Part shown: positions 43,658 to 51,712 of the stretch, piece by piece
Position numbering within the stretch: position 1 is the stretch's first letter
How the letters are laid out: each line of letters begins with the position of its first letter
NCBI GenBank assembly: GCA_040756575.1
Contig: JBFLYP010000001.1
Location: 248,001 to 312,000, forward strand
DNA from: DTYU01 sp040756575
Lineage (GTDB): Bacteria; Bacillota; Desulfotomaculia; Desulfotomaculales; Ammonificaceae
Length of the DNA: 64,000 nt
Reading direction: 5' to 3'
Translations under genes and position numbers: made by a program
The notes under the pieces: generated by a model
Seen by the model: the letters and a program-made list of their open reading frames with translations, nothing else
Told to the model about the DNA's origin: nothing
Databases searched by the model: none

Positions 43658-43980
43658 CTCCTCCGAAAAGTACTTCTTTCGTAGGGCGTGGCGATGAGCT
43701 ACGCATTACTGCGTCGGCCGGGCGGGTCCGAATCCTCACGTACCACCAAGTACGCTCCGGCCATTTGAGAGGTGGGATGTGGGAGGTTAGGAGGTGAGAT
43801 TTCTATGTGGAGAAATTTGTGAGCAAATTTCTCCAATAATCCCACTTCCAACCTCGCACTTCTCACTTCCCAATTGCTCGCTTCTCGCCACGTTTCGTTG
43901 ATGTTACACTACCGCATCTAAGTAAACAGCTTACGGGTCCCTATTTTCGTTCCCGGTTGCGACGTTTTATCGTCGTGAAC
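43658..43980 (-). repeat. R1 repeat copy B1, with nested heptamer hairpin
   Basis: Same order of segments as copy A, but diverged (GTTACACTACCGCATCTAAG in place of GTTACTCTTCTGCATCTAAG). It contains an extra small hairpin (43737-43755, CGTACCACCAAGTACG) and a heptamer island. Its GGAGGAG end (rc of 43658-43665) is the likely ribosome site of the PHP gene. Confidence 0.8.
43766..43875. repeat. Heptamer island 4 (GAGAGGT type)
   Basis: Left arm GAGAGGT, GGGATGT, GGGAGGT, then one inserted base and GGAGGT. The right arm is nearly identical to that of island 2. The palindromic centre differs completely from island 2: GGAGAAATTTG... CAAATTTCTCC (43809-43834). Confidence 0.75.
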
Positions 43981-43982
43981 CA

Positions 43983-44186
43983 CTCCTCCGAGAAGGCGTT
44001 CTTCTTCCGTAGGGCGTGGCGATGAGCTGCGCATTACTGCGTCGGCCCGTCCGGCTGCGCCTTCCGCGCTCTGCTCGCTCCTCACCGCGTTCCGTTTACG
44101 TTACTCTTCTGCATCTAACTAACCGGCTTCCAGTTCTATTCGCCCCGTTTTCATTCTCCGTGGTGCCGCTTGATAATGGCATGGGG
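43983..44186 (-). repeat. R1 repeat copy B2, in tandem with B1
   Basis: Copy without the heptamer insert. Includes GCGTTCTTCTTCCGTAGGGC, GTTACTCTTCTGCATCTAAC and the GTGGTGCCGCTTGATAATGG end. Together B1 and B2 fill the 543-nt gap between two minus-strand genes. Confidence 0.85.
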
Positions 44187-44194
44187 GACCCTCC

Positions 44195-45256
44195 CTACTG
44201 CCGCAATTTTACGGCTACCGCGCTGGTGAGCTCATAAATGCGCTCGGCCAGCGCTTCAGTTAACAATCCTGTGCCGCAACCTGGGGTGATTAAATACTGC
44301 CGTTGTAACAGTTCCTGCGGCACACCCCGCTCCACTAATTCCCCCCAGTACAACCTCAACCTGTTGGTCAGACTGTCTGTGTCTTCGCCCCACGCGGCAT
44401 CGCTGGTCGGTATGATGCCCCACGCAAGCAAACCGCCCCGTTCAAGAAATGATGTAAGCTCCCGCCGGTAAGGTAGCAGGGAGTTAAAATACCCGTAAGC
44501 GTCAAAACTGAGCACATCGATCTGCAGCTCCAAAAGAATGCTCCAGTCTACTGCAGCACAGGAATGCACCCCGACGATTGCACCCGCCGCCTTGAGTTCC
44601 GTGATGATCGCACTCATGTCGCCGACAACCTGCTCCCGGGTGACCGTGATAAAAGTCGACTGACCATACACGCTGACTGCCGGCTCGTCGATAAACAGGA
44701 GGACGGGACGGCCGTATTCGTTAAGCCTTTCGACCTGCCACCGCCCGGCAAGGGTCAGGTTTTTGATAATCAATTCCCTAAGCTCGGGTTCATAGTATGC
44801 AGGGCGACCGCTTGCTGCGGTAAGCTGAAATCCCACCGTCAAGGGCCCGACTACCTGCCCCTTTAGGGCACCCGCTTCTGGAAATCCGCCAGCTTCCATT
44901 ATCTTACAAAATGCGTAAAAACCGGAGGCGGCATGCTCCTCCGGAGCGAAAGCCTCCAGTGCATCCTTGTCCCCTTCTTCGGCGGCAATACAGAGACTGT
45001 AAAAGGTCGTCAGTCTTTCCGCCCAATCCTCCCGTTCGTTTAAAAACCGTGATTTACCTTCGGTCGTCAGGATGCCTTGCGCTTTAAGACACCCCATAAA
45101 CTGCTGGACGAAACCCTCGGCAGCGGTGCGTCGAGGGAGTTGTGGCCAGTGCGGCAGTTCCGCCACATGTTCCTTTATCAAATCCAATGCCCGGACCGCT
45201 TCCAGGTACGGCAGGCTGCCGATCCCTGTGGCTGATCCCGCAATCTTCAAAGACAA
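44195..45256 (-). CDS. MetE/UROD-superfamily methyltransferase-like protein
   Basis: 353 aa. Core-type MetE C-terminal/UROD barrel: TGIGSLPYLEAVRALD at the start, QVVGPLTVGFQL, FIDEPAVSVYGQ, the His-x-Cys metal site VGVHSCAAVDW and the late Cys in ITPGCGTGLLTE. Probably methyl transfer or a related thiol-zinc reaction, possibly corrinoid-linked; substrate unknown. TTG start at 45256 with GGAGGAGG 8 nt upstream. Stops 9 nt before R1 copy B2. Confidence 0.75.
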   Translation of the reverse strand: MSLKIAGSATGIGSLPYLEAVRALDLIKEHVAELPHWPQLPRRTAAEGFVQQFMGCLKAQGILTTEGKSRFLNEREDWAERLTTFYSLCIAAEEGDKDALEAFAPEEHAASGFYAFCKIMEAGGFPEAGALKGQVVGPLTVGFQLTAASGRPAYYEPELRELIIKNLTLAGRWQVERLNEYGRPVLLFIDEPAVSVYGQSTFITVTREQVVGDMSAIITELKAAGAIVGVHSCAAVDWSILLELQIDVLSFDAYGYFNSLLPYRRELTSFLERGGLLAWGIIPTSDAAWGEDTDSLTNRLRLYWGELVERGVPQELLQRQYLITPGCGTGLLTEALAERIYELTSAVAVKLRQ

Positions 45257-45300
45257 TTAAAAAACCTCCTCCACGGATGACTTGCTCCACGGCCATAGAT

Positions 45301-47322
45301 TTACGGCAAAGAAAAGAGCATTTCCTTACGGGCCGCCTCAAGTTCCCGGGAACGGGCGATGTATTCCGTTACAGCGATGACGAAGGCTGCATGCGACCAG
45401 CACAAAGGAGCCACCGACAGCGGCTGGCCCGTTAATGGGTGTAGCTGCTCCGGCATTATTCCCGTGGGCAGAGTGTGCTCGACGCACCACTCCAACAACT
45501 GCCGGCCCTTTACCAGGTCTTCCGTGCTCCGCGCTGCCCTGATATGGTACTGCGCCAACCACAGCGTGCAGATGAACCACGGGTTGCCTGGTATCTTTTC
45601 CAGGTCATCCGACTGCCTGAAGTAATAGTCCCCGTAATACCGGGCAACTCCTCCCACCCATGTTTTTACCGAGAGCACCTCTTCAACCTGGCGCATTGTT
45701 TCGGCCACGCGCGAATCGTGAACGGGAAAAACATTGAAAAGAAACACACCGGCAAGGCTGCTGTCCATCGTGGGATCCGGCTCGAAAGCTCCCTTCTGGC
45801 GGTTAAAATGTAACCCGCGTACGAAGCGCTGCTTTTCCTGATCGTAGAGGTTTTTGAATCCCTCATCCCTGATCCGTGCTGCCCGCTGATGGTAGGCTGC
45901 GGCTAATTTCGGCTGGCCGAAAAGCTTTGCCAGGTTTCCGGCCGCCAGCAGTCCGGCGTAGACCGTGGCACAAGTAAATGTGAAAATGCCGCGCCTTTCT
46001 TCCCACAGGTCGTAAGACTCGGCAGGGAGATTCAGACTTTCGTCTATGTAACTGCTGAGAAAATTCGCCGCAGGCCGTACAAGGTTATGGTAATGCCCCA
46101 GGACAAACTCGATATCACGTTCCTGCCGGTAGTATTCCCACAGAGCCCACAGTACCAGAGCCGTTTCGTCCTCTTGAATCGGCAGGTGCACCACCCCTTC
46201 CACCAGCCACGGGTGCCAGCTTGAACCCGCCGTTCCGTCGGGGTTGTACTTGTGTAGAAGATATCCTTTGTCCGTAAGGGCGTTGGCGCAAAAACCGAAA
46301 AACGAACGGGTCAGCCAACCGTAACCTGCCTTTATTAATGCATATGCGGCAAGCGCACCGTCCCGCGGCCATAGGTAGCAATAATGGTCACGGTTGGTAG
46401 ACATAATGTCCGAATCCGGGGAAGCGATTACTGAACCCCGCTGGTCGAAGTGCATTCGCAAGGTAAGAAGGCTGCGCCTATAGGCTGCCATGATCTCTTT
46501 TGGAATCTCCTTGCTCTCCTGCCCGTTAGAATCGCCGCAAATTCGCAAGGATGCGTCAAGAAAGACACGGTTGAAAGTCTCGGTCCGGTAAAGCAATTCA
46601 TCAGCTTGCTGATCTAAAACAAACCTGTTCAGCGCCCTTACTTCCTGAATGTTCCGGCCCACGCATATCCAGTAGTATATGACCTCTTCCCCTTCCGGGG
46701 ATATGGTCAGGTTAAACCCGATTACGCTGTCAACGGAACCCTGGGCGATGGCGTTGCCGCTCAGCATCCCGTCCTCAGCGTCGCGCCAGGTGCCCTCCGC
46801 TTGACCAAAATCTTTTATTCCCGTTGCAAACTGGTCAAAGTGCCCCTTATGGCTTAAGCCGTTTATTAAAATATACCGGTTCCGCTTGTAGTGGCATAGC
46901 ACCCGGAAAAAGGCATCGTAAAAAACCGTGTCGCCGACCTCAGTTTCGTCTATGGAAAAGTCCTGACCGAAGAAAACCCGGATTTCCCGCTCCCTAACAG
47001 CGAGGTTCTTTACCACAACTTTTTTCAAATAGATATTCTCCCGCCGGTGAACGGCATCATTAATCAGAAGCTTCACCTTTAACTCCGGGTGAGTTGCTTC
47101 CACCTGCGTTACGAGGGTGTCCTCCTTGTAACCGAGCCTTCGCTCCCAACCGTCGTCTGCTGTCCACCTAAATTTGCCATCCACCCATATTCCGAGGCGG
47201 TTCCGGTTTCCCTGAAGGTGGTTCCACTGGCCTACATATGGATAGAAAAAATCGCGCATCTCGAGCTTGTCGTCAAATGTAGCCATAATCTTGCCATTGC
47301 CTATTACTAAAGGACGCGGCAT
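45301..47322 (-). CDS. GH15 glucoamylase-like glycoside hydrolase
   Basis: 673 aa from ATG 47322 (GGGGG 6 nt upstream). An N-terminal beta-sandwich (GNGKIMATFDDKLEMRDFFYPYVGQWNH) precedes an (alpha/alpha)6 barrel with YLWPRDGALAAYALIKAGY, the general-acid region IQEDETALVLWALWEYYR, and the base region GIMPEQLHPLTGQPLSVAPLCWSHA. No signal peptide, so likely intracellular, acting on alpha-glucan. Immediately downstream of the GH57-GT4 gene, suggesting a glycogen or trehalose-type cycle. Confidence 0.9.
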   Translation of the reverse strand: MPRPLVIGNGKIMATFDDKLEMRDFFYPYVGQWNHLQGNRNRLGIWVDGKFRWTADDGWERRLGYKEDTLVTQVEATHPELKVKLLINDAVHRRENIYLKKVVVKNLAVREREIRVFFGQDFSIDETEVGDTVFYDAFFRVLCHYKRNRYILINGLSHKGHFDQFATGIKDFGQAEGTWRDAEDGMLSGNAIAQGSVDSVIGFNLTISPEGEEVIYYWICVGRNIQEVRALNRFVLDQQADELLYRTETFNRVFLDASLRICGDSNGQESKEIPKEIMAAYRRSLLTLRMHFDQRGSVIASPDSDIMSTNRDHYCYLWPRDGALAAYALIKAGYGWLTRSFFGFCANALTDKGYLLHKYNPDGTAGSSWHPWLVEGVVHLPIQEDETALVLWALWEYYRQERDIEFVLGHYHNLVRPAANFLSSYIDESLNLPAESYDLWEERRGIFTFTCATVYAGLLAAGNLAKLFGQPKLAAAYHQRAARIRDEGFKNLYDQEKQRFVRGLHFNRQKGAFEPDPTMDSSLAGVFLFNVFPVHDSRVAETMRQVEEVLSVKTWVGGVARYYGDYYFRQSDDLEKIPGNPWFICTLWLAQYHIRAARSTEDLVKGRQLLEWCVEHTLPTGIMPEQLHPLTGQPLSVAPLCWSHAAFVIAVTEYIARSRELEAARKEMLFSLP

Positions 47323-47336
47323 TTTTTTCCCCCTAA

Positions 47337-47359
47337 GAGACCGCTGCAAAAACTTCGCC
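47337..47359. repeat. R2 short dispersed repeat, copy 2
   Basis: GAGACCGCTGCAAAAACTTC, lying 15 nt upstream of the GH15 ATG and directly before heptamer island 5. Matches the copies near 28901 and 50354. Confidence 0.55.
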
Positions 47360-47370
47360 TGGCTATTTCA

Positions 47371-47472
47371 GAAGTCAGAAGCCAGAGGTCGGAAGTCAGA
47401 AAACTCAAGGGGAATTCGCATAGCGAATTTCTACAAAAGGTCCTGACTCCGACATCCTGCATCCGACATCTG
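47371..47472. repeat. Heptamer island 5 (GAAGTCA type)
   Basis: Left arm reads GAAGTCA, GAAGCCA, GAGGTCG, GAAGTCA, GAAAACT. The right arm (47441-47472) reads TCCTGAC, TCCGACA, TCCTGCA, TCCGACA. Centre GAATTCGCATAGCGAATTT (47412-47430) is the same palindrome as island 2, though the arms are different. Confidence 0.8.
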
Positions 47473-47575
47473 TTTTCGCCATGCTTGTTTTTCGCGGCCT
47501 CCAAATTTCCTACCAAAGCCTGCCATCTGCAAACAGACAGAGCCCGCTTTGAGAAAATGGATTTTTACAACACTT

Positions 47576-50401
47576 TTAAATCTTCGGCTGTTGAAAGCTG
47601 CTGCACAACTGACTGTATACCTCGCACGTAACCGCTGCAATGTGGCTCCAGTTGTAAGTCGAACGAACCTTCCGCCACGCACGCCGGCAAAGTTCCTCGG
47701 CAAGGGGCCGGTTGGTAAGTAACTCCCTTATATACCGCGCTAACAGATCGGGCCGTCCAGGCGGCACCTTGAAACCGTCGACCCCATGCTCCACAACCTC
47801 ACTCAAACCACCGGTATCGCCCACTACCACCGGCACCTGTGCCGCCATCGCCTCGAGGGCAACGATCCCAAAGGGTTCATAATGGCTGGGAAACACTGCA
47901 ACCGCCGCTTCTTGAAGAAGTGTGTTCCGGGCGGCGCCGTCCACAAACCCGGCCAGACAAACCCTCCCCGCAACTCCGACCTCATCCACCAGCCGCCTTA
48001 TTTCCCCTTCATAGGGTCCGTGACCGCAAATCACCGCCCGGGCTCCCGGAATATGCTCAGCTACAAGCGGCAGGGCTCTGATGAGGTCCTGAACCCCCTT
48101 TTCCGGCACCAGGCGCCCGAGGAAGAGTATTACCGGTATAGTTGCGGCCTGCGCTAATCCTCTCCACCCGGTTATACCGAGAATCTCGGGGTCGACGCCG
48201 TTAGGTATTACGGTGATCTTTCCGGGCTGCAGACCAAACAGCCGGGCGACTTCCCCCGCCATATACTCGCTGCAGCATATGACACGCCCCGCACTTTTCA
48301 CCAGTCTTTCCTCCGCTGCGTGGACGGTGTACTGCAGTTGGTTGTGAATCCCCCCGTGTCGCCCATACTCGGTCGCATGGACCGTTACCACTAAAGGGAG
48401 GCCCGTGCGCGTATTAAGCTGCCGGGCGGCCTCTTCAATCAGCCAGTCATGTCCGTGAATGACATCAAAGGTCTCCCCTTGGCTCCAAAGCCGGTCAACT
48501 TCTTCCAAAATGCCTTTGTTCAAATGCGCCACCCAGTCAAGGAAATCCCTTTCCCGTCCTTCCACCGGTACTCGGCGCACTTCCACTCCCTCAATAACCT
48601 CGGCCGGCGGGCTCCCCTCGACCGAAGCAGTAACAACCGTAACCTCATTCCCAAGCCGTACCAGGTGCCGGGAAAGGTCGTAAACATGGCGGCCGAGCCC
48701 TCCAACAATGTGTGGCGGGTACTCCCAGGAGAGAATCAGTATCCTGAGCGGTAACCCTGTGCGAGAACCGCTGCCGATCCAGAACCGGCTATAGACTCGG
48801 TAATCAATCTCCGGAAAAATGTTGTCTACCGCACTCAACTCTTCGAGAGTCTTTTGGTCAATCTTTTGATCAATTGCACTATCGGTGAGATAGTTAAAAC
48901 GAGCGATATGCTCTTTTAATCGACGCGTAGCGTACTCGACGGTCGATCCAACCCTCAGGATGAAGGCCCAGTCGCTGGACTGAGCTAACAAAAGCTCCCG
49001 CGCAGCCTGGTTTAAAGTTTTCTTCAACAACCCACCGGCTTCCGGGAAAAGGTCGCACAGTTCCACCATCCGGGACTCCGCGTGGTGGGTATGCGGGTAA
49101 ATCCAGTCGTTCGCAGGGTTAAGCCAGGTTTCGCTGTATCCTCCCTCGCCCCAGCTCGAAAGACTCAATGTTGCCATCTCGTGCTCCGGGTAAACGGCAA
49201 GATAGTCTGAAGGGGTAGCCAAGAGTACCGTATCTTGCTCGCTACACACCTTTCGGATCAAGATCTCCAGCCACTGGGGCCCTTCATACCACCAGTGTCC
49301 GAAGAGTTCTGCATCGTAGGGGGAAACGATTACTGGCTCTATCCCCAGACGTTTGGCCCAATAAGAAACCTGCCGCCGCCGGTGGTGTAAAAAGTGCTCA
49401 GCATGCGCGGAAACCCGCTCTTGTGCCATATGCGGTTCATAGGGCCGTTTCTTCTCGCTGCCGGTAATCCGGTAGTACTTGAATCCGGTATCCGTCCTGA
49501 CCCCCGCCGACGGAAGGAACGGCTCAATATATTCCCACGGGAGTTCATAGCCGATGTCCCTGTAATATTCGCGGTACCAGTAATCACCCGGATAGCCGAT
49601 CTGGCGGTCCCAGACCTGCCGTGAAGTATCCGGATCCCGGCCGAAAGCGGCTACCCCGGCCGCCGTCCGGATTGGTGCAAAGACGCCGAACGGAGGCAGG
49701 GGCGAAGCGCCGAGAATCCCGTGGGTGTCAAGGAAGAAATAGCGTATGCCGTATGAAGCCAAAATCTCGTCTACCCCCTTGGCATAACCGCACTCCGGGA
49801 GCCAAAACCCCTTGGGATAGTGTCCAAAGTGCCGCTTGTAAAGATCAACCCCGACTGAAATCTGGGCCCGCCGCGCCTCCTTCCCGCGAATTAACGGAAG
49901 GTACCCGTGAGTGGCGCAGGTCGTGATTATCTCCAGCACCCCCCGGTCCTGGAAAGAAGCAAAACCGGCAACCAGATTTCGCTGGTACTCATTCGTAAAT
50001 AAATCCCGGTATCTGTTGAGCCGTTCCTCATACATTAACACGAGCGGGTAAAACTCGGTCCCCGCCGTACGCTTTTTCTCAGCCTCGGCCAATCGGAGCA
50101 GCCGATCAAGGTGGGCAACATACCGCCGGGTCAAAAGCTCGTCGGTAAGCATCGTGATTAACGGCGGGGAAAGTGACAATGTGATCCTGAACCTGACGCC
50201 TTCCCGGGTAAGCCGGCCGAATACGTCTATGAGCGGTAAATAGCATTCCGTAACCGCCTGGTAAAACCAGTTCTCTTCTAAAAAGCGCTCCTGTTCCGGA
50301 TGGCGGACAAAGGGTAAGTGGGCATGCAACACGATGATTAAATAGCCTCGAGGGGACCGCTGTAAAACCTCGCCTGCCGCGCGCTCAACCCGGAGAACCA
50401 A
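47576..50401 (-). CDS. GH57 glucan-branching-type enzyme fused to a GT4 glycosyltransferase
   Basis: 941 aa. Residues about 18-540 are a GH57/DUF1957 module (YLIIVLHAHLPFVRHPE; nucleophile Glu in WLPECGY near 203; acid/base Asp in SPYDAELFGHWW near 363). Residues about 550-935 are a GT4 glycogen-synthase-like module (ILSWEYPPHIVGGLGRHVYDL, HGHDWL, NGVDPE, FLGRLVPEKGV, and the E-x7-E of EPFGIVALE). It may make and branch alpha-glucan. TTG start at 50401 with the GGAGGAGG of R1 copy C 9 nt upstream. The first 17 codons include R2 copy 3 and look unconstrained. Confidence 0.93.
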   Translation of the reverse strand: MVLRVERAAGEVLQRSPRGYLIIVLHAHLPFVRHPEQERFLEENWFYQAVTECYLPLIDVFGRLTREGVRFRITLSLSPPLITMLTDELLTRRYVAHLDRLLRLAEAEKKRTAGTEFYPLVLMYEERLNRYRDLFTNEYQRNLVAGFASFQDRGVLEIITTCATHGYLPLIRGKEARRAQISVGVDLYKRHFGHYPKGFWLPECGYAKGVDEILASYGIRYFFLDTHGILGASPLPPFGVFAPIRTAAGVAAFGRDPDTSRQVWDRQIGYPGDYWYREYYRDIGYELPWEYIEPFLPSAGVRTDTGFKYYRITGSEKKRPYEPHMAQERVSAHAEHFLHHRRRQVSYWAKRLGIEPVIVSPYDAELFGHWWYEGPQWLEILIRKVCSEQDTVLLATPSDYLAVYPEHEMATLSLSSWGEGGYSETWLNPANDWIYPHTHHAESRMVELCDLFPEAGGLLKKTLNQAARELLLAQSSDWAFILRVGSTVEYATRRLKEHIARFNYLTDSAIDQKIDQKTLEELSAVDNIFPEIDYRVYSRFWIGSGSRTGLPLRILILSWEYPPHIVGGLGRHVYDLSRHLVRLGNEVTVVTASVEGSPPAEVIEGVEVRRVPVEGRERDFLDWVAHLNKGILEEVDRLWSQGETFDVIHGHDWLIEEAARQLNTRTGLPLVVTVHATEYGRHGGIHNQLQYTVHAAEERLVKSAGRVICCSEYMAGEVARLFGLQPGKITVIPNGVDPEILGITGWRGLAQAATIPVILFLGRLVPEKGVQDLIRALPLVAEHIPGARAVICGHGPYEGEIRRLVDEVGVAGRVCLAGFVDGAARNTLLQEAAVAVFPSHYEPFGIVALEAMAAQVPVVVGDTGGLSEVVEHGVDGFKVPPGRPDLLARYIRELLTNRPLAEELCRRAWRKVRSTYNWSHIAAVTCEVYSQLCSSFQQPKI
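50354..50373. repeat. R2 short dispersed repeat, copy 3 (inside the start of the GH57-GT4 gene)
   Basis: GGACCGCTGTAAAACCTCGC resembles the other two R2 copies and encodes residues about 10-16 of the GH57-GT4 protein, just before its conserved GYLIIVLHAHLPF. Confidence 0.5.
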
Positions 50402-50410
50402 CTTCTGTTA

Positions 50411-50580
50411 CCTCCTCCGAGAATGCGTTCTTCTTCCGTGGGGCGCGGCGATGAGCTTCGCATTACGGCGTCAGGCTGCGCCTTCCTTGCACTGCTTGCT
50501 CCTCACCACGTCCCGTTTTATGTTACTCTTCTGCATCTAAGTAACCGGCTTACAGGTCTATCCGCCTCATTTTCATTCTT
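50411..50580 (-). repeat. R1 repeat copy C
   Basis: Copy without the heptamer insert: CCTCCTCCGAGAATGCGTTC through GTTACTCTTCTGCATCTAAG and ACCGGCTTACAGGTCTATCC. Its rc end GGAGGAGG is the ribosome site of the GH57-GT4 gene. Confidence 0.85.
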
Positions 50581-50673
50581 ATAACCATTCCTTTCGCTGC
50601 GCTCAAGGCACAAAACGTTATGAAAATGGGTGTTCATCCGTGGTTTAGTCCCTTTCTCCGTCTCCTGCTCCTA

Positions 50674-50704
50674 ACGTAGAACGTAGAACGTCGCACGTAG
50701 AACG
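50674..50704. repeat. Heptamer island 6 (ACGTAGA type)
   Basis: ACGTAGA at 50674 and 50681, ACGTCGC at 50688, ACGTAGA at 50695. Short island without an obvious second arm. It lies between R1 copy C and the DUF4912 gene in a 594-nt gap (50402-50995) that otherwise holds only a terminator. Confidence 0.75.
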
Positions 50705-50925
50705 ATTTTCAGATTTCGTTGTGCGACTTGCCGTATGTGGCAATCCAATGTAAAACTTTTATCTAATAAAACGCTTGCGCCACCGAATGGATGCAGCCTA
50801 CTTTTACCGGCAGGTTAAAGCTTTTCCGTATCCCCCTGGCACCGCCGTTCCTCGCGGCTCGCCTGAGCTTTCACTGAAGACTGAAAACACCCGCCTTTAA
50901 CTATTGAGCATAACACTTCCCCGAT

Positions 50926-50953
50926 ATAAAAAAAAGGCCTTTAGTGCCTTAAT
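50926..50953 (-). terminator. Terminator of the DUF4912 gene
   Basis: On the minus strand AAGGC (rc of 50946-50950) pairs with GCCTT (rc of 50934-50938), followed by a run of T's. Confidence 0.6.
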
Positions 50954-50995
50954 TAATTAATTTATTAACTTACGGTCGGGCAACTGATTATTCAG

Positions 50996-51448
50996 TTAAC
51001 CGTTTTGCAATATAACGGAACTTGCTCCTACCGTCTTGAATGCCTCCACAAAGGTGACTGCTTCCTTGTCTACCTTCTGCGCGCCCCCGGGAACCCACGC
51101 GGTTACTTCCGGAGGAACGTCTACCGTTTCGGAACAGAGGAGCGGATAGAACTCGCCGTTCTCCGACCACCCGAGTTCGGAACGGTAGCGTCTTCCTGGA
51201 ACGACCTCTTTAAAGTACCAGTTCTGCTTAAGGGAAGGCGAGGAGACAACCTCGCGGGGTGAAGTGCTTCCGTTATTTACCGAACATAAGCGGAGTGCTA
51301 AGTCTTTCCCCTCTAAAAACTCGCGGGAAGCAGATGAAATCTCCCAATAAGTAAAAAGAACCGAACAGTTCTGTACCAATAATACGAGGGTGTTCTCCCC
51401 GTACCCTGCCGGAATCTCCGCCGATAAACCTCCTGACAAACGGTTCAC
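50996..51448 (-). CDS. DUF4912 domain protein
   Basis: 150 aa. The DUF4912 pattern is GENTLVLLVQNCSVLFTYWEIS near residues 17-38, NWYFKEVVPGRRYRSELGW and GEFYPLLCSETV. The domain often accompanies GH57 genes, as here, and may bind carbohydrate (inference). GTG at 51448 overlaps its GGGGGA site; TTG at 51439 is 9 nt away and may be the true start. Confidence 0.75.
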   Translation of the reverse strand: MNRLSGGLSAEIPAGYGENTLVLLVQNCSVLFTYWEISSASREFLEGKDLALRLCSVNNGSTSPREVVSSPSLKQNWYFKEVVPGRRYRSELGWSENGEFYPLLCSETVDVPPEVTAWVPGGAQKVDKEAVTFVEAFKTVGASSVILQNG

Positions 51449-51670
51449 TCCCCCTTCAACTTACTTGTAGGTCATGCCATACGATAATTAATTATTCGTA
51501 TCGGTACGCAAAGCTCTTTAACAACCGCTTACTGATGGTAAAAGGATGTCCCAGAAGAAAATTATAACATAATATATAAATTGCGGCAACATTTTTTTAG
51601 CTATAATTCGATAAATTTTAACAATGTTTTCTTGCAGCCTCGCTTAAAACAGTGCATAGCAAAAAACTAA

Positions 51671-51693
51671 CCCCCGTAAATCTATGTCGGGGG
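51671..51693 (+). promoter_or_regulatory. Hairpin occluding the ribosome site of the Na/Pi cotransporter gene
   Basis: CCCCCG (51671-51676) pairs with CGGGGG (51688-51693). The GGGGG is the only Shine-Dalgarno-like sequence for the following gene, so the hairpin could limit translation (inference). Confidence 0.35.
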
Positions 51694-51712
51694 ATTAATC
51701 ACGAAAACACTT

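Noticed and set aside
43594..43797. Plus-strand ORFs inside R1 copies (for example 43594-43797 and 44016-44237)
   Set aside because: They follow the repeat and not a conserved protein, and differ between copies by frame-changing indels.
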